Below, piece after piece: positions 56,572-64,000 of a stretch of DNA of 64,000 bases; position 1 is the stretch's first letter, and each line of letters starts with the position of its first letter. Location: contig NZ_JAIVKX010000009.1 of the NCBI RefSeq assembly GCF_020524285.1, positions 124,001-188,000 on the forward strand, in the 5' to 3' direction. Source of the stretch: Alloyangia pacifica. Lineage in GTDB: Bacteria > Pseudomonadota > Alphaproteobacteria > Rhodobacterales > Rhodobacteraceae. The notes under the pieces are model-generated. The model worked only from the letters and a program-made list of their open reading frames with translations. It had not been told where the DNA came from and did no database searches. A program made the position numbers and the translations under genes.

Positions 56572-58167
56572 ATGCCCAGCGACACCCAGACAGCGCAATT
56601 GCAGCTGCGGACCGTACCGGCCGGATTCTACCGCGGCTTCAACCCGGCGGTCTCGATCACTGCCAAGGTCCTGATCACTTTGCTCATGCTGCTGATCCTG
56701 CTGGCCCCGGCGCTGGCCACGCAGCAGCTTCAGATGCTGAAGGATCTGGTGCTGACGCGCTTCGCGGGCTGGTACATCTACCTGCTGTCGGGCTTCGTGC
56801 TGTTCAACCTGACCGTCGTCTGCCTGCCGGTCTCGGGCCGGCTGCGGCTCGGCCCGCCCGGGGCGCGGCCCGAGATCGGCACCTTCTCGTGGCTGGCGAT
56901 GATGTTCTGCGCCGGGATCGGCATCGGGATCCTGGTGTTCTCGGTGAGCGAGCCGGTCTCGGATTTCCTGACTAACCCCGACACGCTAGGCGGCGCCCTG
57001 CCCGCGGCGCAGGCCGAGACCCTGCCTTCGGCGATGCGCTTCGTGTTCTTCCACTGGGGGCTCTCGGCCTGGAGCAGCTACGTGATTGTCGGGCTGGCGC
57101 TCGGGCTTTCATGCCACCGCAACGGCCACCCGCTGACCATGCGCTCGGCGCTGGAGCCGCTGATCGGCAAGCGGCTCGAGGGCCGGCTCGGCGACGTGAT
57201 CGACGTGCTGGCCATCCTCGCCACGGTCTCGGGCATCGCCACGACCATCGTGCTCGGGCTCGAGCACATCTGCTCGGGGCTGTCGGAGCTGACCGGCAGC
57301 CCCTTCTTCGCCGACCAGGCGGGCAACCCGCCGCTGGTGGCGCTGCTGACCGCGCTGGTGCTGGCCATCGCCGCCACCATCGCTTCGATCGTCTCGGGCC
57401 TGGAGCGCGGGGTGAAATGGACCTCGCATTGCGGCATCGCGCTGGCCTTCGTGGTGCTGGCGGTCTTCGTTGTCTTCGGCGGCGGCGCACGGGTGATCGG
57501 GGTCTTCGTGACGAGCCTGCTGCGCTACGTGCAGACGCTGCCCAGCCAGATGGTGACGCTGTACGATCCGGTGCAGGACAGCGCGCGGCACCTCTGGCAG
57601 GGCGACTGGACGATTTTCTACTGGGCCTGGTGGATTGCCTTCGCGCCCTTCGTCGGGCTGTTCCTGGTGCGCATCTCCAAGGGGCGCACGGTGCGGCAGT
57701 TCATCCTCGGCGCGATGCTCGGCCCGTCGCTGATGTGCTTTGCCTGGTTCTCCGGCACCGGCGGCTCGGCGCTGCTGATGGAGATCGACGGCCGCGCCGG
57801 CGGCACGATCCTGCAGGCCGAGCACGCCTATCGCATCGTCGCCGCGGTGAACGTCATGCTGGGACCGACGGGCGCGGTGCTGATGACCGCCGTGCTGACG
57901 CTGCTCTTCCTGGTGCTGATCATGGCCTCCTCGACCGCCGCGATCATTGCCATCAAGTCGATCGGGGCCGGCGGCAGCCCGCAGGGCGAGACGCCGTTGC
58001 ACTCGATGCTCTGGGCCGTGGTCATCGCCGCGCTCACCGGGGCGATCATCGCCGCCGGCGGCATCGGCGCGATCCGCGATGCGATGCTGGTGATGACCCT
58101 GCCCTTCTCGGCGGTGCTGGCGCTCATGTTCCTGTCGGTGCTGCGCCACCTTGCAAGCGGCGCCTGA
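56572..58167 (+). CDS. BCCT family (betaine/carnitine/choline) transporter
   Basis: 531 residues with twelve predicted membrane helices. The BCCT Trp-rich helix is WTIFYWAWWIAFAPFVGLFL near 345-364, followed by RISKGRTVRQFI; MMFCAGIGIGILVFSVSEP near 108-126 is the glycine-rich first-repeat motif. Takes up a quaternary ammonium compound, with Na+ or H+. No long C-terminal osmosensing tail, so a nutrient uptake role is as likely as osmoprotection. Confidence 0.9.
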   Translation: MPSDTQTAQLQLRTVPAGFYRGFNPAVSITAKVLITLLMLLILLAPALATQQLQMLKDLVLTRFAGWYIYLLSGFVLFNLTVVCLPVSGRLRLGPPGARPEIGTFSWLAMMFCAGIGIGILVFSVSEPVSDFLTNPDTLGGALPAAQAETLPSAMRFVFFHWGLSAWSSYVIVGLALGLSCHRNGHPLTMRSALEPLIGKRLEGRLGDVIDVLAILATVSGIATTIVLGLEHICSGLSELTGSPFFADQAGNPPLVALLTALVLAIAATIASIVSGLERGVKWTSHCGIALAFVVLAVFVVFGGGARVIGVFVTSLLRYVQTLPSQMVTLYDPVQDSARHLWQGDWTIFYWAWWIAFAPFVGLFLVRISKGRTVRQFILGAMLGPSLMCFAWFSGTGGSALLMEIDGRAGGTILQAEHAYRIVAAVNVMLGPTGAVLMTAVLTLLFLVLIMASSTAAIIAIKSIGAGGSPQGETPLHSMLWAVVIAALTGAIIAAGGIGAIRDAMLVMTLPFSAVLALMFLSVLRHLASGA

Positions 58168-58169
58168 CT

Positions 58170-58195
58170 TGGTCCGGGCCGCTGGGCCCGGACCA
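58170..58195. terminator. Bidirectional terminator between BCCT and tctA
   Basis: TGGTCCGGGCC and GGCCCGGACCA form a perfect 11-bp stem with a 4-base loop in the 35-base gap between two convergent genes. T runs are absent on both sides. Confidence 0.6.
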
Positions 58196-58202
58196 CTGAC
58201 GC

Positions 58203-59687
58203 CTAGGCTTCGGCCCGCTCCAGCGCTTGCCGGCGCAGCGCGGCAAGGTGGCCGACGACCAGCGCTAGGATCGCCACACCGAGGAAGGCCGCGATCGGGC
58301 GCTGGAAGAAGTCGGCAAAGACCTCGACCCGCGCCATGGCCGGGCGGAACTTGGTCTCCATGATCCCGCCCAGCACCAGACCGAGGATGATCGGCACCGG
58401 CGGCAGATCCTGCCGCTTGAGGATCAGCCCGATCCAGCCGAAGACCGCCGCGATGATGCAGTCGCTGATCGAGTTGCGCAGGCTGTAGACCCCGACGAAG
58501 CTCAGCGTCAGGATCATCACCCCGAGGAACCGCGTCGGGATGCGGATGATTTTCAGAAGCAGGTTCGACGAGACCATCATGAACAGCACCACGATCACAT
58601 TGAGCAGGATCATCGCGACATAGAGCGCGTAGACGAAATCGATCTGCCCCTGGAAGAGCTGCGGGCCGGGGATCACGTTGTGCACGTAGAACACCGACAG
58701 CATCATGGCGGTGAGCGCCTCGCCGGGGATGCCGAGCGCCAAGAGCGGGATCATCGCGGCGGCGGGCACGGCGTTGTTGGCCGCCTCCGAGGCGACCAGC
58801 CCCTCTTCGCTGCCATTGCCGAAGGCGTCGGGGGTCTTCGAGGTCTTCTGCGCGTAGGTGTAGCTGAGGAACTGCGCGGTGAACTCGCCGACGCCGGGGA
58901 TCATCCCCATCAGCACGCCGAAACCGGTGCCCGCCGCGACCAGCCGCTTGTGGCCGAAGGTGCGGCGCATGGCGCGGGCCATGGAGCCCTTGATCGGCTT
59001 GGCGTCAGGCGCCTCCTCGGGGCCCGAGAGCAGCAGGAAGGCCTGGCTCAGCGCGAAGAGCCCCAGCACGACGACGATCAAGTCGAAGCCAGAGGCCAGC
59101 CAAGGCTGATCGAAGGTGAAACGCTGGGTGTATTTCAGCGGCTCCAGTCCCACGGTGCCGAGGAAAACGCCGAAGCCCGCCAGCATGCCCGCCGCCAGCG
59201 CCTGGCCGCGGTGCGCGATGACCACCAGCACGAGGCCAAGCAGGGCAGCGAGGAAGATCTCCTTCGAGCCGAACATCGGCGCGACCTTGGCCAGCACCGG
59301 CGAGAGCAGGATCAGCGCGAGGATCGACAGGATGCCGCTGCCGAAGGAGGCGCCATAGGCCAGCCCCAGCGCCTTCAGCGCCTCGCCGCGCCTGGTCATC
59401 GGGTGGCCGTCGTAGGTGGTCAGCGCGTTGACCGCCGTGCCGGGCGTGTTGATCAGGATCGCCGGCAGCGCGCCGCCGAACATCGACGAGCCGTAGATGC
59501 CGAGTAGCATGACCAGGCCGACCAGCGGCGGCAGGGCAAAGGTGGCGGGCAGCAGGATGGCGATGGCCACAGCCGGGCCGACGCCGGGGATGGCGCCGAT
59601 GATGACGCCACCCACCGAGCCGATCAGCAGGGCCAGCAGCACGTCGAGATGCATCAGCATGCCGATGCCGGAAAGGAGCATGTCCAT
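58203..59687 (-). CDS. tctA: Tripartite tricarboxylate transporter large permease TctA
   Basis: 494 residues with about twelve membrane helices. GAIPGVGPAVAIAILLPATF near 32-51 and GMIPGVGEFTAQFLSY near 260 are the repeated TctA glycine-proline motifs. Main channel of the TTT importer with TctB and TctC. Substrate could be a carboxylate related to the neighbouring amine oxidase pathway. Confidence 0.92.
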   Translation of the reverse strand: MDMLLSGIGMLMHLDVLLALLIGSVGGVIIGAIPGVGPAVAIAILLPATFALPPLVGLVMLLGIYGSSMFGGALPAILINTPGTAVNALTTYDGHPMTRRGEALKALGLAYGASFGSGILSILALILLSPVLAKVAPMFGSKEIFLAALLGLVLVVIAHRGQALAAGMLAGFGVFLGTVGLEPLKYTQRFTFDQPWLASGFDLIVVVLGLFALSQAFLLLSGPEEAPDAKPIKGSMARAMRRTFGHKRLVAAGTGFGVLMGMIPGVGEFTAQFLSYTYAQKTSKTPDAFGNGSEEGLVASEAANNAVPAAAMIPLLALGIPGEALTAMMLSVFYVHNVIPGPQLFQGQIDFVYALYVAMILLNVIVVLFMMVSSNLLLKIIRIPTRFLGVMILTLSFVGVYSLRNSISDCIIAAVFGWIGLILKRQDLPPVPIILGLVLGGIMETKFRPAMARVEVFADFFQRPIAAFLGVAILALVVGHLAALRRQALERAEA

Positions 59688-59696
59688 GGCGGGGCC

Positions 59697-60332
59697 TCAG
59701 AAACGGGTCATCAGGAAGGAGCGGAAGCCGCCCGGCGGCAGAAGCTCGTAGATCCCGCCCGACGGGATGTTGACGCCGAGCAGGCTGCGGAAGACGAGCA
59801 CGGTGCCGAGCGCGAAGAGCGTCGCGACGCCCATCCAGCGCAGCGACCGGTAGCCGAGCCGCCAGCTCAGCGCGCAGGTGAAAAGAATGGTCGACAGGAG
59901 GTAGCCGGCCCAGGGCACGAGCTCGACGTAGGCGAGGAACCACAGGGCGAATTCCAGCGGGCGGAGCCAGCCCTTGATCTCGTCCCAGGCGCCGCCCGAG
60001 GGATGCGCGGCGAGCGCGCGCAGCAGGTGGCCGCCGGAAAAGATCAGCATGGCCAGGATCGCCACCGCGGGCCAGAAGCGAGGCTGCACGAAAACCTTGG
60101 TGCGCGACAGCCAGTCGGTCTGGAACGGCAGCAGCAGGAGCAGCAGCAGCGACAGGCCGAAGAACCCCGCCGCGAAGATCACCTCGCCCGGCCCGGCGGC
60201 GCGGCGCGGACCGCCGCTGACCTGCCGCAGGCTGATGGTGCGCAGCACGCGCTGAAAGCGCGTGCCGGTGCGCTGGCCCGGGCGTGGAGGAATGTCCACG
60301 CCCGGCACCGGTTTGGCGAGCCGGTCACTCAT
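59697..60332 (-). CDS. tctB: Tripartite tricarboxylate transporter small subunit TctB
   Basis: 211 residues: an N-terminal Arg/Pro-rich cytoplasmic stretch of about 45 residues, then four predicted membrane helices (for example VIFAAGFFGLSLLLLLLLPF and FWPAVAILAMLIFSGGHLL). Position between tctC and tctA identifies it. The start overlaps the tctC stop by eight bases. Confidence 0.85.
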   Translation of the reverse strand: MSDRLAKPVPGVDIPPRPGQRTGTRFQRVLRTISLRQVSGGPRRAAGPGEVIFAAGFFGLSLLLLLLLPFQTDWLSRTKVFVQPRFWPAVAILAMLIFSGGHLLRALAAHPSGGAWDEIKGWLRPLEFALWFLAYVELVPWAGYLLSTILFTCALSWRLGYRSLRWMGVATLFALGTVLVFRSLLGVNIPSGGIYELLPPGGFRSFLMTRF

Positions 60333-61263
60333 CGAGCAGCTCGGCGATCTTTGCCCGCGCGGCCATGTCGGCCTCGAGCTGCGCCTCGGACTCCGCCGCG
60401 TCCTGCCAGTAGATCAGCGCACCGGTGTCGGCGGCGAGCTTCTTGGCGGCCTCCGAGGCCATGACCTTCTCGGCCACGGCGGCGATCTTGTCGCGCGCCT
60501 CCTGCGGTACGTCCGATTTCACGAAAAGACCGTTCCACAGCGCGAGGTTCAATTCGGGCACCACCTCGCCGACGGTCGGCGTGTCGGGGGTCAGCGGGAT
60601 GCGTTCCGACCCGATCGAGGCGAGCACCTTGATGTCATCAAGGCAGGGGAAGACCTGCTGCAGCGTGGTGTTCATCACGTCCACGTCGCCCGAGGCCAGC
60701 GTGTTGCAGTCGAGCGCGTCGAAGGCGCTTTCATAGGCGAAGTCGAACCCTTTGGCCTGCGCCACGGCAAAGGTGATCTGCGTCGGCGTCAGCATGGCGC
60801 CGAAGTGGCCGAGCGCGACATCATTGTCCTGCGCGTAGGTGGCCAGTTCGTCCAGCGTGGCATAGGGCGCATCTCCGGCGGCGGCGATGACGAAGGGATA
60901 GGTCACGAAGATGCCGATCGGGTCGAAGGGGTTCGGCGAAAGCTGCGGGATGCCGATCTCGGGGCCCGAAAGCGGCACGTCCGACACGAAAGAGCCGATG
61001 GTGTAGCCATCCGCAGGGGCACCGGCCACCTCGACCGCGCCGGGGAACGGGCCACCGCCGCCACCGGGCTTGTTCACCACCGCGGCGGCGACGCCATATT
61101 CGCTCTGGAATTCGTCGGCGATCATCCGGGTCAGGATATCCTCGAGGTCGCCCGGCGGGAAGGGAATGACGAATTCCACCGGCTTTTCCGGGTATTCCGC
61201 GAGGGCTGCGACGGGGAGGGCCGCAAGGACGCCGGTGAGGGCGAGAGGGGCAATGCGTGTCAT
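60325..61263 (-). CDS. tctC: Tripartite tricarboxylate transporter binding protein TctC
   Basis: 312 residues with a signal peptide (RIAPLALTGVLAALPVAALA) and the TctC pattern YPEKPVEFVIPFPPGDLEDI, then AAVVNKPGGGGGPFPGAVEV. Periplasmic capture component; first gene of tctCBA after the membrane protein. TctC families bind diverse carboxylates, so the ligand is open. Confidence 0.92.
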   Translation of the reverse strand: MTRIAPLALTGVLAALPVAALAEYPEKPVEFVIPFPPGDLEDILTRMIADEFQSEYGVAAAVVNKPGGGGGPFPGAVEVAGAPADGYTIGSFVSDVPLSGPEIGIPQLSPNPFDPIGIFVTYPFVIAAAGDAPYATLDELATYAQDNDVALGHFGAMLTPTQITFAVAQAKGFDFAYESAFDALDCNTLASGDVDVMNTTLQQVFPCLDDIKVLASIGSERIPLTPDTPTVGEVVPELNLALWNGLFVKSDVPQEARDKIAAVAEKVMASEAAKKLAADTGALIYWQDAAESEAQLEADMAARAKIAELLDE

Positions 61264-61312
61264 GTCTGTCTCCTGTTGGATCGGTTTCTTGGTTTTCTTC
61301 TTCGGGTCGTCT

Positions 61313-61828
61313 TCAGGCGAAGCCCACGCCCATGCCGGCGGTGGCCAGGGTCATCGGGGCGATCTCGCCCAGCCGGGCGAGGTCACGGGTGAGAACCGCG
61401 CGCAGGCTCAGCAGCAGGGCGAAGGCGGCGTAGAGGGCCAGCGCCAGCGCCGCCCCCTGCAGGTAGAGGTCCGGCCCCGGCATCGGCAGGCGGGTGAGAC
61501 CATGCGCCGACAGCAGCGGAATGGCGCCGCTGGCGCAGAGGGCGCTGCCGTTGAGGACAAAGAGCGCCCCCAGCACGAGGGCCATCACGAGGTTCGACGC
61601 CGCCCGGTGCGCGCAGAGCGTTGGGGCTGCGCCGCGGGCCGCGAGCGGCACCAGCGCCAGCAAGGCCCCTGCCCCCAGCACCAGCCCCGGGGTGCCGCCC
61701 GCCATGGCAAGCGCCATGGCAGCCAGCGAGGCCAGCGCCGCACCGCGCTGCGCCCGGCTTGCCCCGGCCATGCAGGCCAGGGTGCCGAGCGCCGCGAGGG
61801 CCAGCAGGGAGAGGTGCCAGCCGGACAT
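61313..61828 (-). CDS. Small hypothetical membrane protein between tctC and the amine oxidase
   Basis: 171 residues, Ala/Leu-rich with about five predicted membrane helices and a single conserved-looking Cys-Ala-His stretch (TLCAHRAASNLVM). I do not recognise a family. It starts three bases after the amine oxidase ends and precedes tctC by 49 bases, so all are likely one operon. May be a membrane partner of oxidase or transporter. Confidence 0.55.
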   Translation of the reverse strand: MSGWHLSLLALAALGTLACMAGASRAQRGAALASLAAMALAMAGGTPGLVLGAGALLALVPLAARGAAPTLCAHRAASNLVMALVLGALFVLNGSALCASGAIPLLSAHGLTRLPMPGPDLYLQGAALALALYAAFALLLSLRAVLTRDLARLGEIAPMTLATAGMGVGFA

Positions 61829-61831
61829 CGC

Positions 61832-63811
61832 TTACTCCGCCGCGATCTTGTTCGACCGGCAGCACTGCGCGCCGTTCGGGTCCTTGGGCACGTCCAGCGT
61901 CGGGTTGCGGTCGAAGAAGTTCTCGGGGCGCAGCTTGAAGCCGGCGTAATCCACCGGCATCACCGGCCAGTCCTCGGTGCGCGGGAAATGGGTCAGGCCG
62001 AAGGTGTGCCAGACCACGATGTCCTCGCCATCCACCGAACGGTTCGCCGCGGCGTAGGCCGGCAGCCCCGCACCGCCCGGATGCTGGTTCGGCGTGTAGC
62101 CCGCCGCCCACATCTCGTCGCGGTCGAACTGCGTGACCCAGAGCGATTTGGTGGCAAAGCCCGCGCGTTGGGTGATCGAGGCCTCGTCATCCGCCAGCAG
62201 CAGCGGCAGCCCCTCGGGGGCCAGCACATAGGCTGTGGGCTCGCCGAGGTAGTTGGTCGCCTCCGCCGAGGAGATGCGCCAGACCCGGCCCAGCTCGTTG
62301 CGGGCGACGCGCTGCGCGTCCTCTTCGGTCTCGAGCCGGGTGATCTGCCGGGTGAAGGCATTGCCCACCGGGTTGCCCTTGCCCATCGGCACGCGCTTGA
62401 CGTCGATCTCGTCCACCTGGTTCTTCAGCCCGTCGATGGCGAAGTCGAGCCGCGCCGAGAACATGTGCTGGTGCTGCGGCGCGCCGAGCTGCGGCGCCAG
62501 TTCGGTGGCCCATTCATAGTCGCCCTCGGGGCGGCCCGAGGTGAAGACGATGCCGGTCGCCTTGCACTCCAGCTCGATTTTCCCGTCGAGGTAGAAGTAC
62601 CAGTAGAAGCCGTAATCGTAGTTGCCGACCGTCACGAAGAAGGACACCACGAGACGGCGCTGGCGGCGCACGTCGGAGCGGCCGGTGAAGATGTCGGTGT
62701 GCTTCCAGAGCGTGCCGAAGTCTTCCTCGTGGATGCAGACGGCGTTCTTGATCTCCATCGGGTTGCAGAAGTCATCGACCACGGTGGCGTCGACGTAGTG
62801 GATCTCGCCCAGGCAATCGCAGCCCAGCACCAGCGAGTTCGCCAGACGCCCGAACTGGTACTCGCCCGCGTCGAAGTAGTTCTGCCACTCGTGCGTCGGC
62901 TGCGGCTCGCCGTAGGGCACCACCATCTCCGACACCGAGGCGCGGTTCAGGATCGAGCGGTCGCGGTCGCCGTCCTTGAAGCGGATGTCGTGCAGGGTCA
63001 GCCCCTCGCGGCCGTTGAAGCCGACGCGGACCTTCCAGTTCTCCCAGCTCAGCACGTTGTCCTCCATGGTGAAGGACCCGCCCTGCGGCTGGGTGATGTT
63101 GAGCGGCTTCATCGTTTCGCGCTTTTCGATCGCCGGATCGAGGTAGTCGTCGTTCTGCGCGGGCACGGTGGGGAAGCCGGTGTCGACGAAGCGCAGCACC
63201 TTCCGCTCGGTGAGGTCGACGTGGCAGACGACGCCCTCGATCGGATGGGCCCAGAGCGCGTGGATCGCCTCGGCGCTCGGCGCCTGGAAGCTGAGCACGC
63301 GCAGCATGCGGCGGCCTTCCTCCTCCTCGAAGCCGAAGACGCCGGCCGAGAGCGGACAGCAGAAAACGGTGTCGAGGTCGGTGATGCCACGCTTGGCCAG
63401 CGCCTCGACGAAGCGCGGATCGGCCTTGGCGATCTCCTCGGCGGCGACGTAATCCTCGTCGAGCACCGGGCCCCAGCCGTCGACCTTGGGATCGAGGCTG
63501 CGCTGGTGAATGATCGTCTTCGCGGGGACGTCGACGATGACCTCGGTCAGCGCCCCGGCGGCAAGGTCGGTGACCAGCACGCCGATCTCGCGCGGGATGG
63601 CGGCGCCGGGAGTGAAGGCGGCGAGCGTCTCGCGGGCCGGCTCGCGCAGCATGACATAGGAGTAGCGCATGCTCTCCCCGGCAAATCCGGCGGCCTCCAG
63701 AACGGCCTTCAGCGTGGTGATCTCGGTCGCCGTAATCGGGTCCAGCGGGTGCTTGACGGTCTGCGCTGCGGCGGCCTCGGCGGGCGGGGTTTCGGTGATG
63801 GTGTCGGTCAT
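61832..63811 (-). CDS. Copper-containing primary-amine oxidase
   Basis: 659 residues. The topaquinone precursor Tyr is in TVGNYDYGFYWYFY at about 398 (N-Y-D-Y motif); the catalytic base Asp is in YFDAGEYQFG near 314; copper ligands are HxH in QHQHMFSARLDF near 447-449 and a His in GLTHFPRTEDWPVMP near 610. No signal peptide is visible, so it may be cytoplasmic, as in Arthrobacter-type enzymes. Oxidises primary amines to aldehydes with NH3 and H2O2. The start at 63811 (MTDTITETPP) is preferred; an ATG 19 codons upstream adds non-conserved sequence. Confidence 0.93.
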   Translation of the reverse strand: MTDTITETPPAEAAAAQTVKHPLDPITATEITTLKAVLEAAGFAGESMRYSYVMLREPARETLAAFTPGAAIPREIGVLVTDLAAGALTEVIVDVPAKTIIHQRSLDPKVDGWGPVLDEDYVAAEEIAKADPRFVEALAKRGITDLDTVFCCPLSAGVFGFEEEEGRRMLRVLSFQAPSAEAIHALWAHPIEGVVCHVDLTERKVLRFVDTGFPTVPAQNDDYLDPAIEKRETMKPLNITQPQGGSFTMEDNVLSWENWKVRVGFNGREGLTLHDIRFKDGDRDRSILNRASVSEMVVPYGEPQPTHEWQNYFDAGEYQFGRLANSLVLGCDCLGEIHYVDATVVDDFCNPMEIKNAVCIHEEDFGTLWKHTDIFTGRSDVRRQRRLVVSFFVTVGNYDYGFYWYFYLDGKIELECKATGIVFTSGRPEGDYEWATELAPQLGAPQHQHMFSARLDFAIDGLKNQVDEIDVKRVPMGKGNPVGNAFTRQITRLETEEDAQRVARNELGRVWRISSAEATNYLGEPTAYVLAPEGLPLLLADDEASITQRAGFATKSLWVTQFDRDEMWAAGYTPNQHPGGAGLPAYAAANRSVDGEDIVVWHTFGLTHFPRTEDWPVMPVDYAGFKLRPENFFDRNPTLDVPKDPNGAQCCRSNKIAAE

Positions 63812-63868
63812 CTCGTCCTCTCGGGTGTCGCGGTTGTGCAAGAGGCTGAAGAGACGGACGCGGTGCAT

Positions 63869-64000
63869 CTATTGCGAGATGCGCCATAAATTCGATAATT
63901 TGCGCCAAATGGCGCGCAGCACGTCGATTGAAGGAGCCAAAGAGCGCGTTCTGGCACGGCGCGCGCGAAACCTGTTTCCCGGCCGCATCTTTGCTGGGCG
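63869..64000. other. Upstream region at the right edge
   Basis: Control region of the amine oxidase operon. AAATT-CGAT-AATTT near 63889-63902, flanked by GCGCC elements, looks like an operator. A plus-strand frame from an ATG near 63879 stays open to the edge but cannot be judged as a gene. Confidence 0.3.

Overview
The window is about 64 kb of GC-rich DNA from an alphaproteobacterium, most likely a nitrogen-fixing member of the Rhodobacteraceae (Rhodobacter/Roseobacter group). The grounds are the nif gene order, a NifA with the redox-cysteine motif and no NifL, an rpoN copy inside the nif region, and fdxC-fdxN-apbE(rnfF) divergent from rnfABCDGEH, an arrangement known from Rhodobacter capsulatus. 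I cannot name genus or species from sequence alone.

Left arm (1-19838) is ordinary chromosome. It holds a partial gene, an M20-type N-carbamoyl/amidohydrolase, a thioesterase, a TIGR02186-type protein with a TauE/SafE permease, a BMP-type nucleoside/purine ABC importer (two permeases, double ATPase, binding protein), rimI-tsaB, an Nfu scaffold, a universal stress protein, an unknown membrane protein, a branched-chain aminotransferase, a ZIP transporter, lldD, a fumarylacetoacetate hydrolase family protein, rarA and an OafA-type acyltransferase with an SGNH domain.

Central nif/rnf island (19909-56067). Minus-strand blocks are: nifB-fdxN-LRV Fe-S protein-nifZ-nifT-SIR2-like; nifA; rpoN; iscA-nifU-nifS-nifV-cysE-nifW-fixX-like-modABC; nifE-nifN-nifX-NifX-associated-45-codon ORF-CCE_0567-like-fdxB-nifQ-TPR; nifHDK; and fdxC-fdxN2-rseC-apbE-peroxiredoxin. 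On the plus strand are a DsrE-like secreted protein and rnfABCDGEH followed by a Tat-exported flavoprotein. Together these encode Mo-nitrogenase, FeMo-cofactor synthesis (Fe-S supply, homocitrate, molybdate uptake and Mo delivery) and membrane-driven electron supply (Rnf, its flavinylation enzyme and small ferredoxins). Six -24/-12 sigma-54 promoters are visible, four with perfect TGT-N10-ACA NifA sites. One such site lies between the divergent fdxC and rnfA promoters and may serve both. The nifH promoter lacks a perfect site.

Right arm (56572-64000) holds a BCCT transporter, a TctABC tripartite transporter, a small membrane protein and a copper amine oxidase.

The least explained items are: a degenerate repeat of about 190-250 bp present three times at nif transcription-unit boundaries; the Rnf-linked Tat flavoprotein; the nif-linked SIR2-like protein; an orphan FixX-like ferredoxin without fixABC in view; a coupled 45-codon ORF; and the long nifD-nifK spacer. 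I saw no tRNA, rRNA, CRISPR array or insertion sequence. Start sites were chosen by ribosome-binding site and gene overlap and are inferences.
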